DNA of 30,143 bases, taken from NCBI GenBank assembly GCA_046350555.1, contig JAXMAF010000039.1, positions 1 through 30,143 of the forward strand, in the 5' to 3' direction. Position 1 is the first letter of the stretch. The number at the start of each line of letters is the position of its first letter. The position numbers were made by a program, and so were the translations under genes. The stretch comes from JAXMAF01 sp046350555. Its GTDB lineage: Bacteria; Planctomycetota; Phycisphaerae; Phycisphaerales; SM1A02. Shown one piece after another: positions 1 to 7,498 of this stretch. The notes below the pieces were generated by a model. It made no database searches. It had not been told where the DNA came from and saw only the letters and a program-made list of their open reading frames with translations.

Positions 1-52
1 CCCGATTGTACCGATGCCGCGCGTGTGGCTACGATCGCGCTCGCGGCGACGA

Positions 53-160
53 GGAAGACGGCCGGGTCCGGACGACGGGCGGCGCGTGAACCTGGTCAGA
101 GCTTGACCGCAGCAGCCATAAGCGTTGTTGTCCGAGCGCTCGGGTGCCTGGCCGTCTTCC
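53..160 (+). ncRNA. ffs: Signal recognition particle RNA, small bacterial type
   Basis: Scaffold RNA of the SRP, which binds Ffh and FtsY during co-translational targeting to the membrane. The ends pair over 14 bp (53-66 with 147-160, one G.U). An inner helix pairs 69-77 with 126-134. The SRP hallmark is in the middle: GTGAACC, GGTCAGAGC, then GCAGCAGCC and TAAGC, followed by GGGTGCC near the 3' end. The apical loop is odd: 103-108 read TTGACC where the usual C-GGAA-G is expected. Position directly upstream of dnaX-ybaB-recR repeats the scr-dnaX arrangement known from Bacillus and supports the call. Ends are inferred from the closing helix. Confidence 0.85.
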
Positions 161-280
161 TGTCGCCGAGGCGTCGACGGCGCTTCCTCGCCGCCTGCGC
201 GACCGTCGACGCGATCCGATCGCCGTGTGCGCCGACGCCAGGCGCGGATGAGCCGAGTTCGTCACCGAATCCCCTCGTCA

Positions 281-2461
281 ATGGCCAAGCAGACGCGCAC
301 CAAGAAGGACGTCGAGTCGGAGGACGCCGAGTCGAAGGGCGCCAGGTCCAAGGGCGCCGAGTCCAAGAGCGCCGAGTCCAAGAGCGCCGGGTCCAAGAGC
401 GCCGGGTCCAAGAGCGCCGGGTCCAAGAGCGCCGGGTCCAAGAGCGCCGAGTCCAAGAACGCCGAGTCGGGCCGCCACGTTGCGCCTTCGACATCCATGG
501 GCGAGCCACCGGCCGCCTCGCCAGACGCCGGCTACGTGGTGCTCGCGCGGCGCTACCGCTCGCGCGGCTTCGACGAGCTCGTCGGCCAGGAGGCGATCGC
601 CCGCACGCTCCGCAACGCAATCGCGCAGAACCGCGTTGCGCATGCCTACCTCTTCACCGGCACGCGCGGTGTCGGCAAGACGTCGACGGCGCGCATCTTC
701 GCCAAGGCGCTCAACGTGCCCGACGGCGCCGATGGACTCGCCGAGCGCGAGGCGATCGCGGCCGCGATCCTGCGCGGCGACGACATGGACGTCATCGAGA
801 TCGACGGCGCCAGCAACCGCGGCATCGACAACGCCCGCGAGCTGATCGCGGGGGCGAGCCTGCTGCCGGCGCGCTGTCCGTACAAGATCTACATCATCGA
901 CGAGGTCCACCAGATCACGAAGGACGCCTTCAACGCGCTCCTCAAGACGATGGAGGAGCCGCCGCCGCACGTGAAGTTCATCCTTTGCACGACCGAACCG
1001 CAGAAGGTTCCGCCGACCATCCAGAGCCGCTGCCAGCGCTTCGACTTCCGGAGCATCCCCGCGTCGCGGATCGCGGCCCACCTGCGCGACGTGCTCGGGC
1101 GCGAGGGCGTCGCGTTCGACGAGCAGTCGATCATGCAGGTGGCCCGCCTTGCCAACGGATCGATGCGCGACGCGCTGAGCCTGCTGGATCGGCTGCTCGC
1201 CGGCGTGGAGGCCCGCCCCGACGCTGCCGATGGACGATCCGGCGGACTCGACGCGAGCCTCGTCGAGCGGTTGCTGGGATTGCCCGATGCGAGCGTCCTG
1301 CACGCGCTCGTCGAGGCGTTCGCCGACGGCGACGCGGCCGCCGCGCTTCGGCAGGGCGACGAGCTTCTCCAGCGCGGCAACACCGTCGAGCAGGGTCTCG
1401 AGGCGCTCGCCGAGCACTTCCGCACGCTCATGATCGCCGGGGTCTGCGGCGCGGAGAGCGACCTGCTCGAACGGGCGGGCGAGGCGCGCGCGGCCGCGGT
1501 GGCGCAATCGAGGCGCTTCGGCGCCGCGGAACTCGTGCATCGGATCGCGCTGTGCGAGGCGGCGGCTCGCTCGGCGCGCAGCTCGTCGTCGCCCCGTGCC
1601 GTCTTCGATGCGCTGCTCGTCCGGCTGGCGCTGGGAACGCAGCTTCTCGCGGGCGCGACCGGTGGTGCCGGCGCCACGATCACCACGGCAGCGGGGGCCG
1701 GTCCCGGCGCGACGGTCGCCGCGGCGACTGGCGCCGGTTCCGGCGCGACGCCTGGCGCGATCTCCAGCGCGATGCCCAGCGCGATGCCCGCCTCGACGGC
1801 GACCGGCGTCGCCGCCGAAAAAAAAAAGCACGAGCATGAGGTGACCGTCGCGTCGTCGCCCGCTTCGACCGTCGCGATCCGTTCGGTCCCCGCCACCGCG
1901 CCGAATCCGGCCTCCGCGGAACCGGCGGCCGCGCGCGCCGACGACCCTCGCCTCGCGGTCGGCGCCGCGGCGGCGACGCGGAGCGAGCCGCGGCGCATCG
2001 AGCCGTCGTCGGCCGAGGCGTCGCGCCTCGAGGCATCCGGCAACGAACCGGCCGGAGCGGACGCCACGGGCCTCGACGCGCTGTGGGAGCAGGTGCGCGC
2101 CGCGGCCGGGCGGGTCGACCGCGCGATGATCGAGGCGCTCGTGCCCAGGTCCTTCGATGGGCGCACGCTCCGCATCGACTCATCGGCGGCCGATCAGTCG
2201 ATCGCGACGATGCTTCGCGACCGTCCTGCGATGCTCGGCGACCTCGTGCAGCGCGCCGTCGGCCGGCGCGTGGACGTCGTGGTCGAAGAGGCGCGAAGCG
2301 CCGGGCCGGCGCGTCCGCCGGCGCCGGAGAGCGTCCGGTCGCATCCGCTCGTGCGCGAGGCGATGGAGATCTTCGATGGTTCCGTGATCGGCATGAGCGA
2401 CGATCGCGGATCGTCCGGCCCCGAGCGCCGCCCGCCCGCCGGCCGGTCGCCGACGGAGTGA
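281..2461 (+). CDS. dnaX: DNA polymerase III clamp-loader subunit gamma/tau (DnaX)
   Basis: AAA+ motor of the clamp loader that puts the beta sliding clamp on DNA; tau also tethers polymerase cores and helicase. Numbering from ATG 281 gives 726 aa. Residues 1-64 are a Lys/Ser/Ala extension built of pentapeptide repeats. The AAA+ module follows, with Walker A GTRGVGKTS, the DnaX signature IEIDGASNRGIDNAREL, Walker B IIDEVH and the SRC motif in TIQSRCQRFDF. Domain III ends near residue 460. An Ala-rich linker contains a 10-A run (1818-1827), and a tau-type C-terminal domain occupies about 600-685. The four zinc-binding cysteines usual between Walker A and IEID are absent. ATG 248 is an alternative start; neither has a clear Shine-Dalgarno. 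First gene of dnaX-ybaB-recR. Confidence 0.93.
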   Translation: MAKQTRTKKDVESEDAESKGARSKGAESKSAESKSAGSKSAGSKSAGSKSAGSKSAESKNAESGRHVAPSTSMGEPPAASPDAGYVVLARRYRSRGFDELVGQEAIARTLRNAIAQNRVAHAYLFTGTRGVGKTSTARIFAKALNVPDGADGLAEREAIAAAILRGDDMDVIEIDGASNRGIDNARELIAGASLLPARCPYKIYIIDEVHQITKDAFNALLKTMEEPPPHVKFILCTTEPQKVPPTIQSRCQRFDFRSIPASRIAAHLRDVLGREGVAFDEQSIMQVARLANGSMRDALSLLDRLLAGVEARPDAADGRSGGLDASLVERLLGLPDASVLHALVEAFADGDAAAALRQGDELLQRGNTVEQGLEALAEHFRTLMIAGVCGAESDLLERAGEARAAAVAQSRRFGAAELVHRIALCEAAARSARSSSSPRAVFDALLVRLALGTQLLAGATGGAGATITTAAGAGPGATVAAATGAGSGATPGAISSAMPSAMPASTATGVAAEKKKHEHEVTVASSPASTVAIRSVPATAPNPASAEPAAARADDPRLAVGAAAATRSEPRRIEPSSAEASRLEASGNEPAGADATGLDALWEQVRAAAGRVDRAMIEALVPRSFDGRTLRIDSSAADQSIATMLRDRPAMLGDLVQRAVGRRVDVVVEEARSAGPARPPAPESVRSHPLVREAMEIFDGSVIGMSDDRGSSGPERRPPAGRSPTE
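326..470 (+). repeat. 15-bp tandem repeat in the 5' end of dnaX
   Basis: Nine in-frame copies of a 15-bp unit, roughly GCCGAGTCCAAGAGC, plus a partial tenth. They encode A-[EGR]-S-K-[SGN] pentapeptides. Four adjacent copies (386-445) encode the same AGSKS. This makes a basic, probably disordered tail before the AAA+ domain. Copy number of such an array often varies between strains and can be miscounted in assemblies. Confidence 0.9.
1798..1839 (+). other. Probable programmed slippage/frameshift site in dnaX
   Basis: Ten consecutive A at 1818-1827, followed by G, form the heptamer A AAA AAG with its zero-frame codons at 1823-1828. This is the sequence that drives the -1 frameshift in E. coli dnaX. 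The -1 frame adds Ala-Arg-Ala and stops at TGA 1837-1839; the +1 frame stops at TGA 1842-1844. A perfect hairpin lies just upstream (CGGCGAC 1797-1803, loop 1804-1807, GTCGCCG 1808-1814). Predicted short product is about 519 aa, with domains I-III but without the tau C-terminus. Runs of 9-10 A in dnaX are also known to act by RNA polymerase slippage in Thermus. Which mechanism applies cannot be told from sequence. Confidence 0.75.
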
Positions 2462-2483
2462 TAACCACCTTGGATCCCACCCC

Positions 2484-2861
2484 ATGTTTGAATCGATGAA
2501 ACACGCGGCGAAGCTCGCGTCGCTGATGAAGGACCTGCCGCGGATCAAGTCCCGGATGGAGCAGGTTCGCGAGGAGATGGCGTTGCGCACCGTGCGCGGG
2601 ACGAGCGGCGGCGGCGCGGTGAACGCGACCGTCAACGGCAAGCTGAAGGTCGTCTCCATCGAGCTGAGCCCGGCGCTGGTCGCCGGACTCGACAGCAAGG
2701 ACAGCGTCAGCCGCGCCTACGCCGAGGCCCTCGTGGCCGAGGCGGTCAACTCGGCGCTCGAGCAGGCGCACCGCATGGTCGGCGAGGCGCTGACGCAGGC
2801 GGCGCGCGAGCTCGACGTGCCGCTGCCGGAGGGCATGCTCGGCGAGCTTCTGGGACAATGA
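2484..2861 (+). CDS. ybaB: YbaB/EbfC family nucleoid-associated protein
   Basis: Small dimeric DNA-binding protein (125 aa), a normal length for the family. The N-terminal helix (residues 1-35) is basic and amphipathic. The conserved core follows: a V-x-A-T-V-N-G-x-x-K-V-V-S-I-E-L strand pair around residues 48-62, then a long helix with YAEALVAEAVNSAL. The protein coats or bends DNA; its exact role is unsettled in most bacteria. It starts 22 nt after the dnaX stop and is followed by recR, the standard dnaX-ybaB-recR operon. No clear Shine-Dalgarno precedes the ATG. Confidence 0.93.
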   Translation: MFESMKHAAKLASLMKDLPRIKSRMEQVREEMALRTVRGTSGGGAVNATVNGKLKVVSIELSPALVAGLDSKDSVSRAYAEALVAEAVNSALEQAHRMVGEALTQAARELDVPLPEGMLGELLGQ

Positions 2862-2931
2862 TCGGACGCGGTGCGGAGTCCGGCGGAAGCCGCACCGACC
2901 GCACGCGGCCCCGATCGTCTTCCGATCCCCC

Positions 2932-3555
2932 ATGCCCCCCGCCTATCCAGAGTCCGTCGAGCGCCTCATCGCGGCGTTTGCGCTCCTCCCGGGAATCGGT
3001 CGGCGCAGCGCCGAGCGGCTCGCGTTCCACGTGCTCAAGTCGCCGACCGAGGAGGCGACGGGCCTGGCGCGCGCCATCGTGGACGTGAAGCGGAAGGTGC
3101 GGCACTGCACGACGTGCTTCAACCTCGCCGACACGGACCCGTGCCCGATCTGCGCCGATCCGGCGCGCGACGCCTCGAGCGTGCTCGTGGTGGAGCAGCC
3201 GAAGGACCTGATCATCCTCGAGCAGACCGGCATGTACCGCGGTGTCTTCCACGTGCTGCTCGGTCGCATCGCGCCGCTGGAGGGCGTTGGCGCCGAGTCG
3301 CTCACGGTCGATGCGCTGATCGCCCGGGTGCGCGACCCGCGTCGCAACTCGCGCGGCGTCGCGGTGCGCGAGGTCATCCTCGGCCTCAATCCCGATCTCG
3401 AAGGCGACACGACCGCGCTGCACCTGGCGGAGCGCATCGCGCCGCTGGGCGTGAAGGTGACGCGGCTCGCCCGCGGCATTCCCAGCGGCTCGCAGCTCGA
3501 GTATGCGAACAAGGCCGTGCTGGCGGATGCCATCGAGGGGCGGACGAAGCTCTGA
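2932..3555 (+). CDS. recR: Recombination mediator protein RecR
   Basis: Works with RecO (and RecF) to load RecA at single-strand gaps. The 207-aa length is typical. An N-terminal helix-hairpin-helix (LLPGIGRRSAERLAFHVL) is followed by a four-cysteine zinc finger (C-x2-C...C-x2-C, CTTC and CPIC, about residues 60-75). The Toprim domain has VLVVEQPKD and later LNPDLEGDTTA. The C-terminal ARGIPSGSQLEYA segment is characteristic. It lies 70 nt downstream of ybaB, so probably in the same transcript. The ATG at 2932 begins the conserved PESVERLI segment and is the natural start. Confidence 0.95.
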   Translation: MPPAYPESVERLIAAFALLPGIGRRSAERLAFHVLKSPTEEATGLARAIVDVKRKVRHCTTCFNLADTDPCPICADPARDASSVLVVEQPKDLIILEQTGMYRGVFHVLLGRIAPLEGVGAESLTVDALIARVRDPRRNSRGVAVREVILGLNPDLEGDTTALHLAERIAPLGVKVTRLARGIPSGSQLEYANKAVLADAIEGRTKL

Positions 3556-3637
3556 GCCGTCCCGGGCTCCACCCCGGTGCGGGCCCGCGAGGTCGGGAGG
3601 ACGCGCTGACGCGTACGATCGACCGTCGGCGTCGACC

Positions 3638-5165
3638 ATGCGCCTCTCCACGCTCCAATCCGCGAAGATGGCCAACACGCTGCGCCTCGCGCCGCGGATG
3701 ATCCAGTCGATGGAGATCCTTCAGCTTCCGATGCCGGAGCTGGAGGAGCGGATCGAGCAGGAGCTCGAGAGCAACGTCGCCCTGGAGCGGGTCGAGCCGG
3801 GACTGGACGCCGAGCGGATCGACCAGGAGCGGCGCGACGACGAGGCCGCCGAACGGCTGGTCGAACGGCCATTGGTCGTTCAGCAGGACGGACACGCCAC
3901 GGCCGACGACTTCACGCGGCTTGGCCAGCTCGAGACGAGCTATGCCGAGGCGTTCGACGCCGACACGACATGGGAACGAAGGGACTACCGGCGCGATGGC
4001 GAGCGCGACGGCAAGCTCGACGCCATGGCCAACGCGCCGTCGCGCGGCGAGTCCCTGGTGGAGCAGCTTCACCAGCAGTGGGCCTTCGTGAGTCAGCCGC
4101 CGGACATCGCCAAGGCCGGCGCCGTCTTGATCGACTACATCGACGACGACGGCCGGCTCGGCGCGGACCTCGACACGATCATCGCGCAGCAGGCCGGTGC
4201 CGGCGCCGCGGATCGGGAACTCTTCGAGCGGGCGCTCCGCGCGCTCCAGCGCACGCTCGATCCTCCAGGGCTCGCGGCGCGCGACGTCCGCGAGTGCCTG
4301 CTCATCCAGGCCGAGGTCGCCGAGGCGGCCGCCGAGACCGACCAGGATCGCCTGGGCTGGCAGGACGTCCGGCGCGTGCTCGAGGCTCACTTCGACGACC
4401 TGCTCCAGAACCGGCTGCCGAAGATCGAGCGCGAGAGCGGCCTGCCGATGGCGCGCATCGTCGCGGCGCGGGAGCGCATGGCGAAGCTGCGGCTCACGCC
4501 GGGGCGCGACGTGGTCGACGAGGACGTTCCGCCGGTGATTCCCGACGTGATCGTCGAGTACGACGGAGAGGCCGACCGGTACGTCGCGACCGTCACCGAC
4601 GGGAGGATTCCATCGCTGCGCGTCTCGCCGCACTACGGCCGGATGGCCCGCGACCGCGCCGTCGAGCGGGCCACGCGCCAGTTCGTGGCGGGCAACGTCC
4701 GCAGCGCGGAGTGGCTCATCGACTCGATCGCGCAGCGGCGCCAGACGCTCCAGCGCGTCGTGAACGTCGTGCTCGAGCGACAGCGCGACTATTTCGACCA
4801 CGGACCTCTGCACCTCAAGCCGCTGCCGATGATCGACGTGGCCGACAAAACCGGCGTGCACGTCAGCACGATCAGCCGCGCCGTCGCGGAGAAGTGGATG
4901 CAGACCGCCGCGCGGGCTCGTTCCGCTGCGCCGCTTCTTCTCGGGCGGCCTCGAGACGCGCGGCGGCGACGACCTGAGCTGGGAGGCCGTCCGGCAGGTC
5001 GTGAAGGAGATCGTCGATGCCGAGGATCCGGCGCGTCCGCTGAGCGACCAGGCGATCGCCAACCTGCTCAAGGAGCGGGGCGTCACCCTGGCGCGGCGCA
5101 CCGTGGTGAAGTATCGCGAGCAACTGGGGATCCCGATCGCGCGGCGCCGCAAGAAGCACGCGTAG
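3638..5165 (+). CDS. rpoN: RNA polymerase sigma-54 factor (RpoN), one frameshift
   Basis: Alternative sigma factor for -24/-12 promoters; needs AAA+ enhancer-binding activators. Region I (LRLAPRMIQSMEILQLPMPEL, shown here only in part: MIQSMEILQLPMPEL) and the acidic region II are at the N-terminus. The core-binding domain spans about residues 120-300, and the helix-turn-helix contains DKTGVHVSTISRAVAEKW. The frame then breaks at 4907: removing one G restores TPRG and continues to the RpoN box ARRTVVKYRE and the stop at 5163-5165. All regions are otherwise intact, at about 508 aa. An extra base in the assembly is more likely than a real mutation. A TACGAT hexamer lies 18 nt before the ATG. 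Confidence 0.9.
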
Positions 5166-5175
5166 CCGACGACGC

Positions 5176-5197
5176 CCGCCGCGCCGGGACGCGGCGG
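5176..5197 (+). terminator. GC-rich hairpin after rpoN
   Basis: An 8-bp perfect stem (CCGCCGCG 5176-5183 with CGCGGCGG 5190-5197) and a 6-nt loop begin 11 nt after the rpoN stop. There is no T-tract, so if it ends transcription it is not a classical intrinsic terminator. Confidence 0.3.
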
Positions 5198-5235
5198 CGA
5201 TGGCACGAGCCGCGCGACCGCCGCGCCGCACTCCC

Positions 5236-5241
5236 TACCAT
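5236..5241 (+). promoter_or_regulatory. -10-like TACCAT close to the epimerase start
   Basis: TACCAT fits the TANNNT form of a -10 box and ends 7 nt before ATG 5249. That spacing would give a leaderless or nearly leaderless mRNA. No convincing -35 is seen. Similar hexamers at the same distance precede ilvE and the gene at 26103. Confidence 0.35.
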
Positions 5242-5248
5242 CAGGCTC

Positions 5249-7303
5249 ATGCATCTTCTGCTCACGGGCGCCACTGGCTCGATCGGTCGTCGGCTGGTCC
5301 TCGACCGACTCGAACGCGGCGATCGGTTGACCGTGATCTCCCGGGACGGCGCTGCGGCGCGGCGCCTCTTCGCGGCCGATGCCAATCCGAACATCCAGGT
5401 CATCCAGGGCGACTGCACCGCGCCCGGGCCGTGGCAGCAGGCTGTCGACGGCGTCGATGCGGTCGTGCACATGGCCGGTGCCGGCATCGGCGATCGTCGA
5501 TGGACGACGGCGTACAAGAAGCTCATCGTCGACAGCCGCCTGGACAGCACCCATCAGGTGGTCATGGCCATCGAATCCGCGCGGCGGCGCCCGACGGTCT
5601 TCGTCAGCACCGCGGCGGTCGGCATCTACGGCGACTGCGGCGACCGCGAGCTCACCGAATCGTCGCCACCCGGAACAGGGTTCCTCGCCGACCTCTGCGT
5701 TCGCTGGGAGGCGGAGGCGCTGCTGGCGGCGAACCTCGGGGTGCGCACGGTGACGCCGCGCCTGGGCATCGTGCTCGACGAGCGGGGCGGCGCGCTTCGG
5801 CAGATCGTGCCCATCTTCCGCAGGTTCATCGGCGGTCCGCTTGGATCCGGCCGCCAGTACTTCCCGTGGATCCATTGGCGCGACGTCGTCGGGCTCTTCG
5901 ACCTGGCCCTCCGCGATCCGAGGGCCCACGGGGCGCTCAACGTGACGGCGCCCAATCCGGTCACCAATCGCGAGTTCTCGAATGCGCTCGGCGCGGCGCT
6001 GGGGCGGCCGTCGTTCATGCCCGCGCCGACCTTCGTGCTTCACCTGGTCAAGGGCGAGCTCGCGGGCTCGCTCGTCTCGAGCCAGCGCGCGGTCCCCGCG
6101 GCCGCGCTCGCCATGGGCTATCGCTTCGTCTTCGCCGAGATCGGCGCGGCGCTCCGCGCGACCGTCTCCGGCGAGGCGCGGAGCGCCGTCGGCGCCGCGG
6201 CGGTCGGCATCGCGGCGACGGCGCGGCCGGGCGGGCTGCAAGGCAACGGCGCACCGTCGATCGCCGCCGCGCGGGCGCCTGGAAACGGCGCCGAGCGCTT
6301 CCTCGATGCGGCGTCCGGCGGCCCGCGCGGGGCCGCGAGCGCTCCGGGCGAGGCCGGCGACGATCCGCATCGATCGTCCGGCGGCGCGACCGGACACGCG
6401 GCGGGGCGCGCCGCGGGGCGGGAAGCTGCGCACGGCGGAGGTCGTGCGGCCGCGCCCGCGCGGGTCCGTCTGCTCGCGGTCGACGTCGACGGCACCCTCC
6501 TTCACACCAACGGACGGCTGACCGATCCGGTGATCGCCGCGCTGCGTCGCGCCGAGCGGGCGGGCGTGGTGGTCGTGCTCGCGACGGCGCGCTCGCCGCG
6601 CATGCTGCGCGAGATCGTGAAGGTGGTGCGCCTCGAAGGTCCGACGATCAACTGCAACGGCGCGATCATCTGGAATCCCGTCGACGAGCGCGCCCAGTAC
6701 CACGAGGCGCTCTCGTCCGAGGTGGCCTCCGCCGTCGTCGCCGCGGCGCGGCTCGCCGATCCCGACGTGGTCGTCGAGATCGACCTGCTCGATCGATGCC
6801 ACACCGATCGCATCGACAAGGCCCTGCAACTCCAGGTCTCGCAGTTCGTGCAGCCCGACAGCGTCGGACCGCTCGAGTCGGTGCTGAACGGTCCCATCAC
6901 CCGGCTCAACCTGGTCGCGCCGCCGGAACGGCTGGCCAGGGTGATCGAGGTCGTCCAGCGGGAGTTCTGGGTAAGCCGCCAGGTCGCCCTCTTCCTGAGC
7001 CATCCATGCCTGGCGCAGGTCACGGCGCCGCTGGTCGACAAGGGCATCGCCCTTCAGCGCATCGCGCGCCGCATCAGGTGTGCGCGGGAGGACGTCATGG
7101 CCATCGGCGACGCCGCCAACGACCTGGGCATGCTTGAGTGGTCCGGCTTCGGCGTCGCAATGGCCAACGCCGGCGCCAGCGTGAAGGCGCTGGCGGATGC
7201 GATCGCGCCGAGCAACGACGACAACGGCGTCGCGTGGGCCGTCGAGCGATGGGTCACCTCGAGGGAGCCGGGCGCGACCGGGCCGGTGCGCCCCGAGGCG
7301 TGA
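5249..7303 (+). CDS. Fusion of TIGR01777-type epimerase and Cof-type HAD phosphatase
   Basis: One uninterrupted 684-aa frame with two enzymes. Residues 1-305 form an NAD(P)-binding SDR of the YfcH/TIGR01777 group: GATGSIGRRL dinucleotide loop, GDCTAPGPW, VVHMAGAGIGDRRW, STAAVGIYGD, and the DUF1731 tail with NVTAPNPVTNREF. An Ala/Gly-rich linker spans about 306-404. Residues 405-684 form a Cof/YidA-type HAD hydrolase: motif I DVDGTLL (D412, D414), motif II ATARS, and motif IV GDAANDLGML (D621, D625). Cof proteins dephosphorylate small phosphometabolites; substrates of both halves are unknown. Each half has a normal stand-alone length. No start codon sits at the HAD junction, which argues for a true fusion. 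Confidence 0.85.
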   Translation: MHLLLTGATGSIGRRLVLDRLERGDRLTVISRDGAAARRLFAADANPNIQVIQGDCTAPGPWQQAVDGVDAVVHMAGAGIGDRRWTTAYKKLIVDSRLDSTHQVVMAIESARRRPTVFVSTAAVGIYGDCGDRELTESSPPGTGFLADLCVRWEAEALLAANLGVRTVTPRLGIVLDERGGALRQIVPIFRRFIGGPLGSGRQYFPWIHWRDVVGLFDLALRDPRAHGALNVTAPNPVTNREFSNALGAALGRPSFMPAPTFVLHLVKGELAGSLVSSQRAVPAAALAMGYRFVFAEIGAALRATVSGEARSAVGAAAVGIAATARPGGLQGNGAPSIAAARAPGNGAERFLDAASGGPRGAASAPGEAGDDPHRSSGGATGHAAGRAAGREAAHGGGRAAAPARVRLLAVDVDGTLLHTNGRLTDPVIAALRRAERAGVVVVLATARSPRMLREIVKVVRLEGPTINCNGAIIWNPVDERAQYHEALSSEVASAVVAAARLADPDVVVEIDLLDRCHTDRIDKALQLQVSQFVQPDSVGPLESVLNGPITRLNLVAPPERLARVIEVVQREFWVSRQVALFLSHPCLAQVTAPLVDKGIALQRIARRIRCAREDVMAIGDAANDLGMLEWSGFGVAMANAGASVKALADAIAPSNDDNGVAWAVERWVTSREPGATGPVRPEA

Positions 7304-7305
7304 TG

Positions 7306-7404
7306 CGGACTCCAGCGGATCGCACGACCTTCGACGCCTTGCCCACGGTGGCATCTCGGGGCGGGATGGGCTCGGTCGGGGCGCGAGAGTCGCCTTGGGC
7401 GCGC
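7306..7404 (+). repeat. 99-bp dispersed intergenic repeat, copy A (diverged)
   Basis: Starts exactly 2 nt after the stop of the epimerase-HAD gene (TGA 7301-7303). Ungapped alignment with copy C gives roughly 68% identity by eye. It shares the left end CGGAYTCC, the block TTCGAC-CC-TGCCC and the block GGGGCGCGAG. It is closer to copy D around 7354-7370 (CATCTCGGGGCGGGATG). Confidence 0.7.
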
Positions 7405-7484
7405 ATGCGTCGCGCGGCAACAGGGCCGCGACGGGGCGGGCGCACGGCGAGGCGCCGCCGGCGCTCGGCGCCCTCGCGCTTCGC

Positions 7485-7490
7485 TACACT
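7485..7490 (+). promoter_or_regulatory. -10-like TACACT before ilvE
   Basis: TACACT ends 8 nt before ATG 7499 in an otherwise GC-only stretch, suggesting a leaderless transcript. Just upstream lies a hairpin (GGCGCCG 7451-7457 with CGGCGCC 7466-7472) that could be an operator or chance. No -35 match is visible. Confidence 0.4.
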
Positions 7491-7498
7491 CTGCCCCC

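Noticed and set aside
326..470. Possible CRISPR array
   Set aside because: The 15-bp units are contiguous with no spacers and lie in frame inside dnaX.
3386..7420. A minus-strand open frame of over 1300 codons opposite rpoN and the epimerase-HAD gene
   Set aside because: It is the complement of two clear plus-strand genes in GC-rich DNA; its translation is Arg/Asp-rich with no domain.
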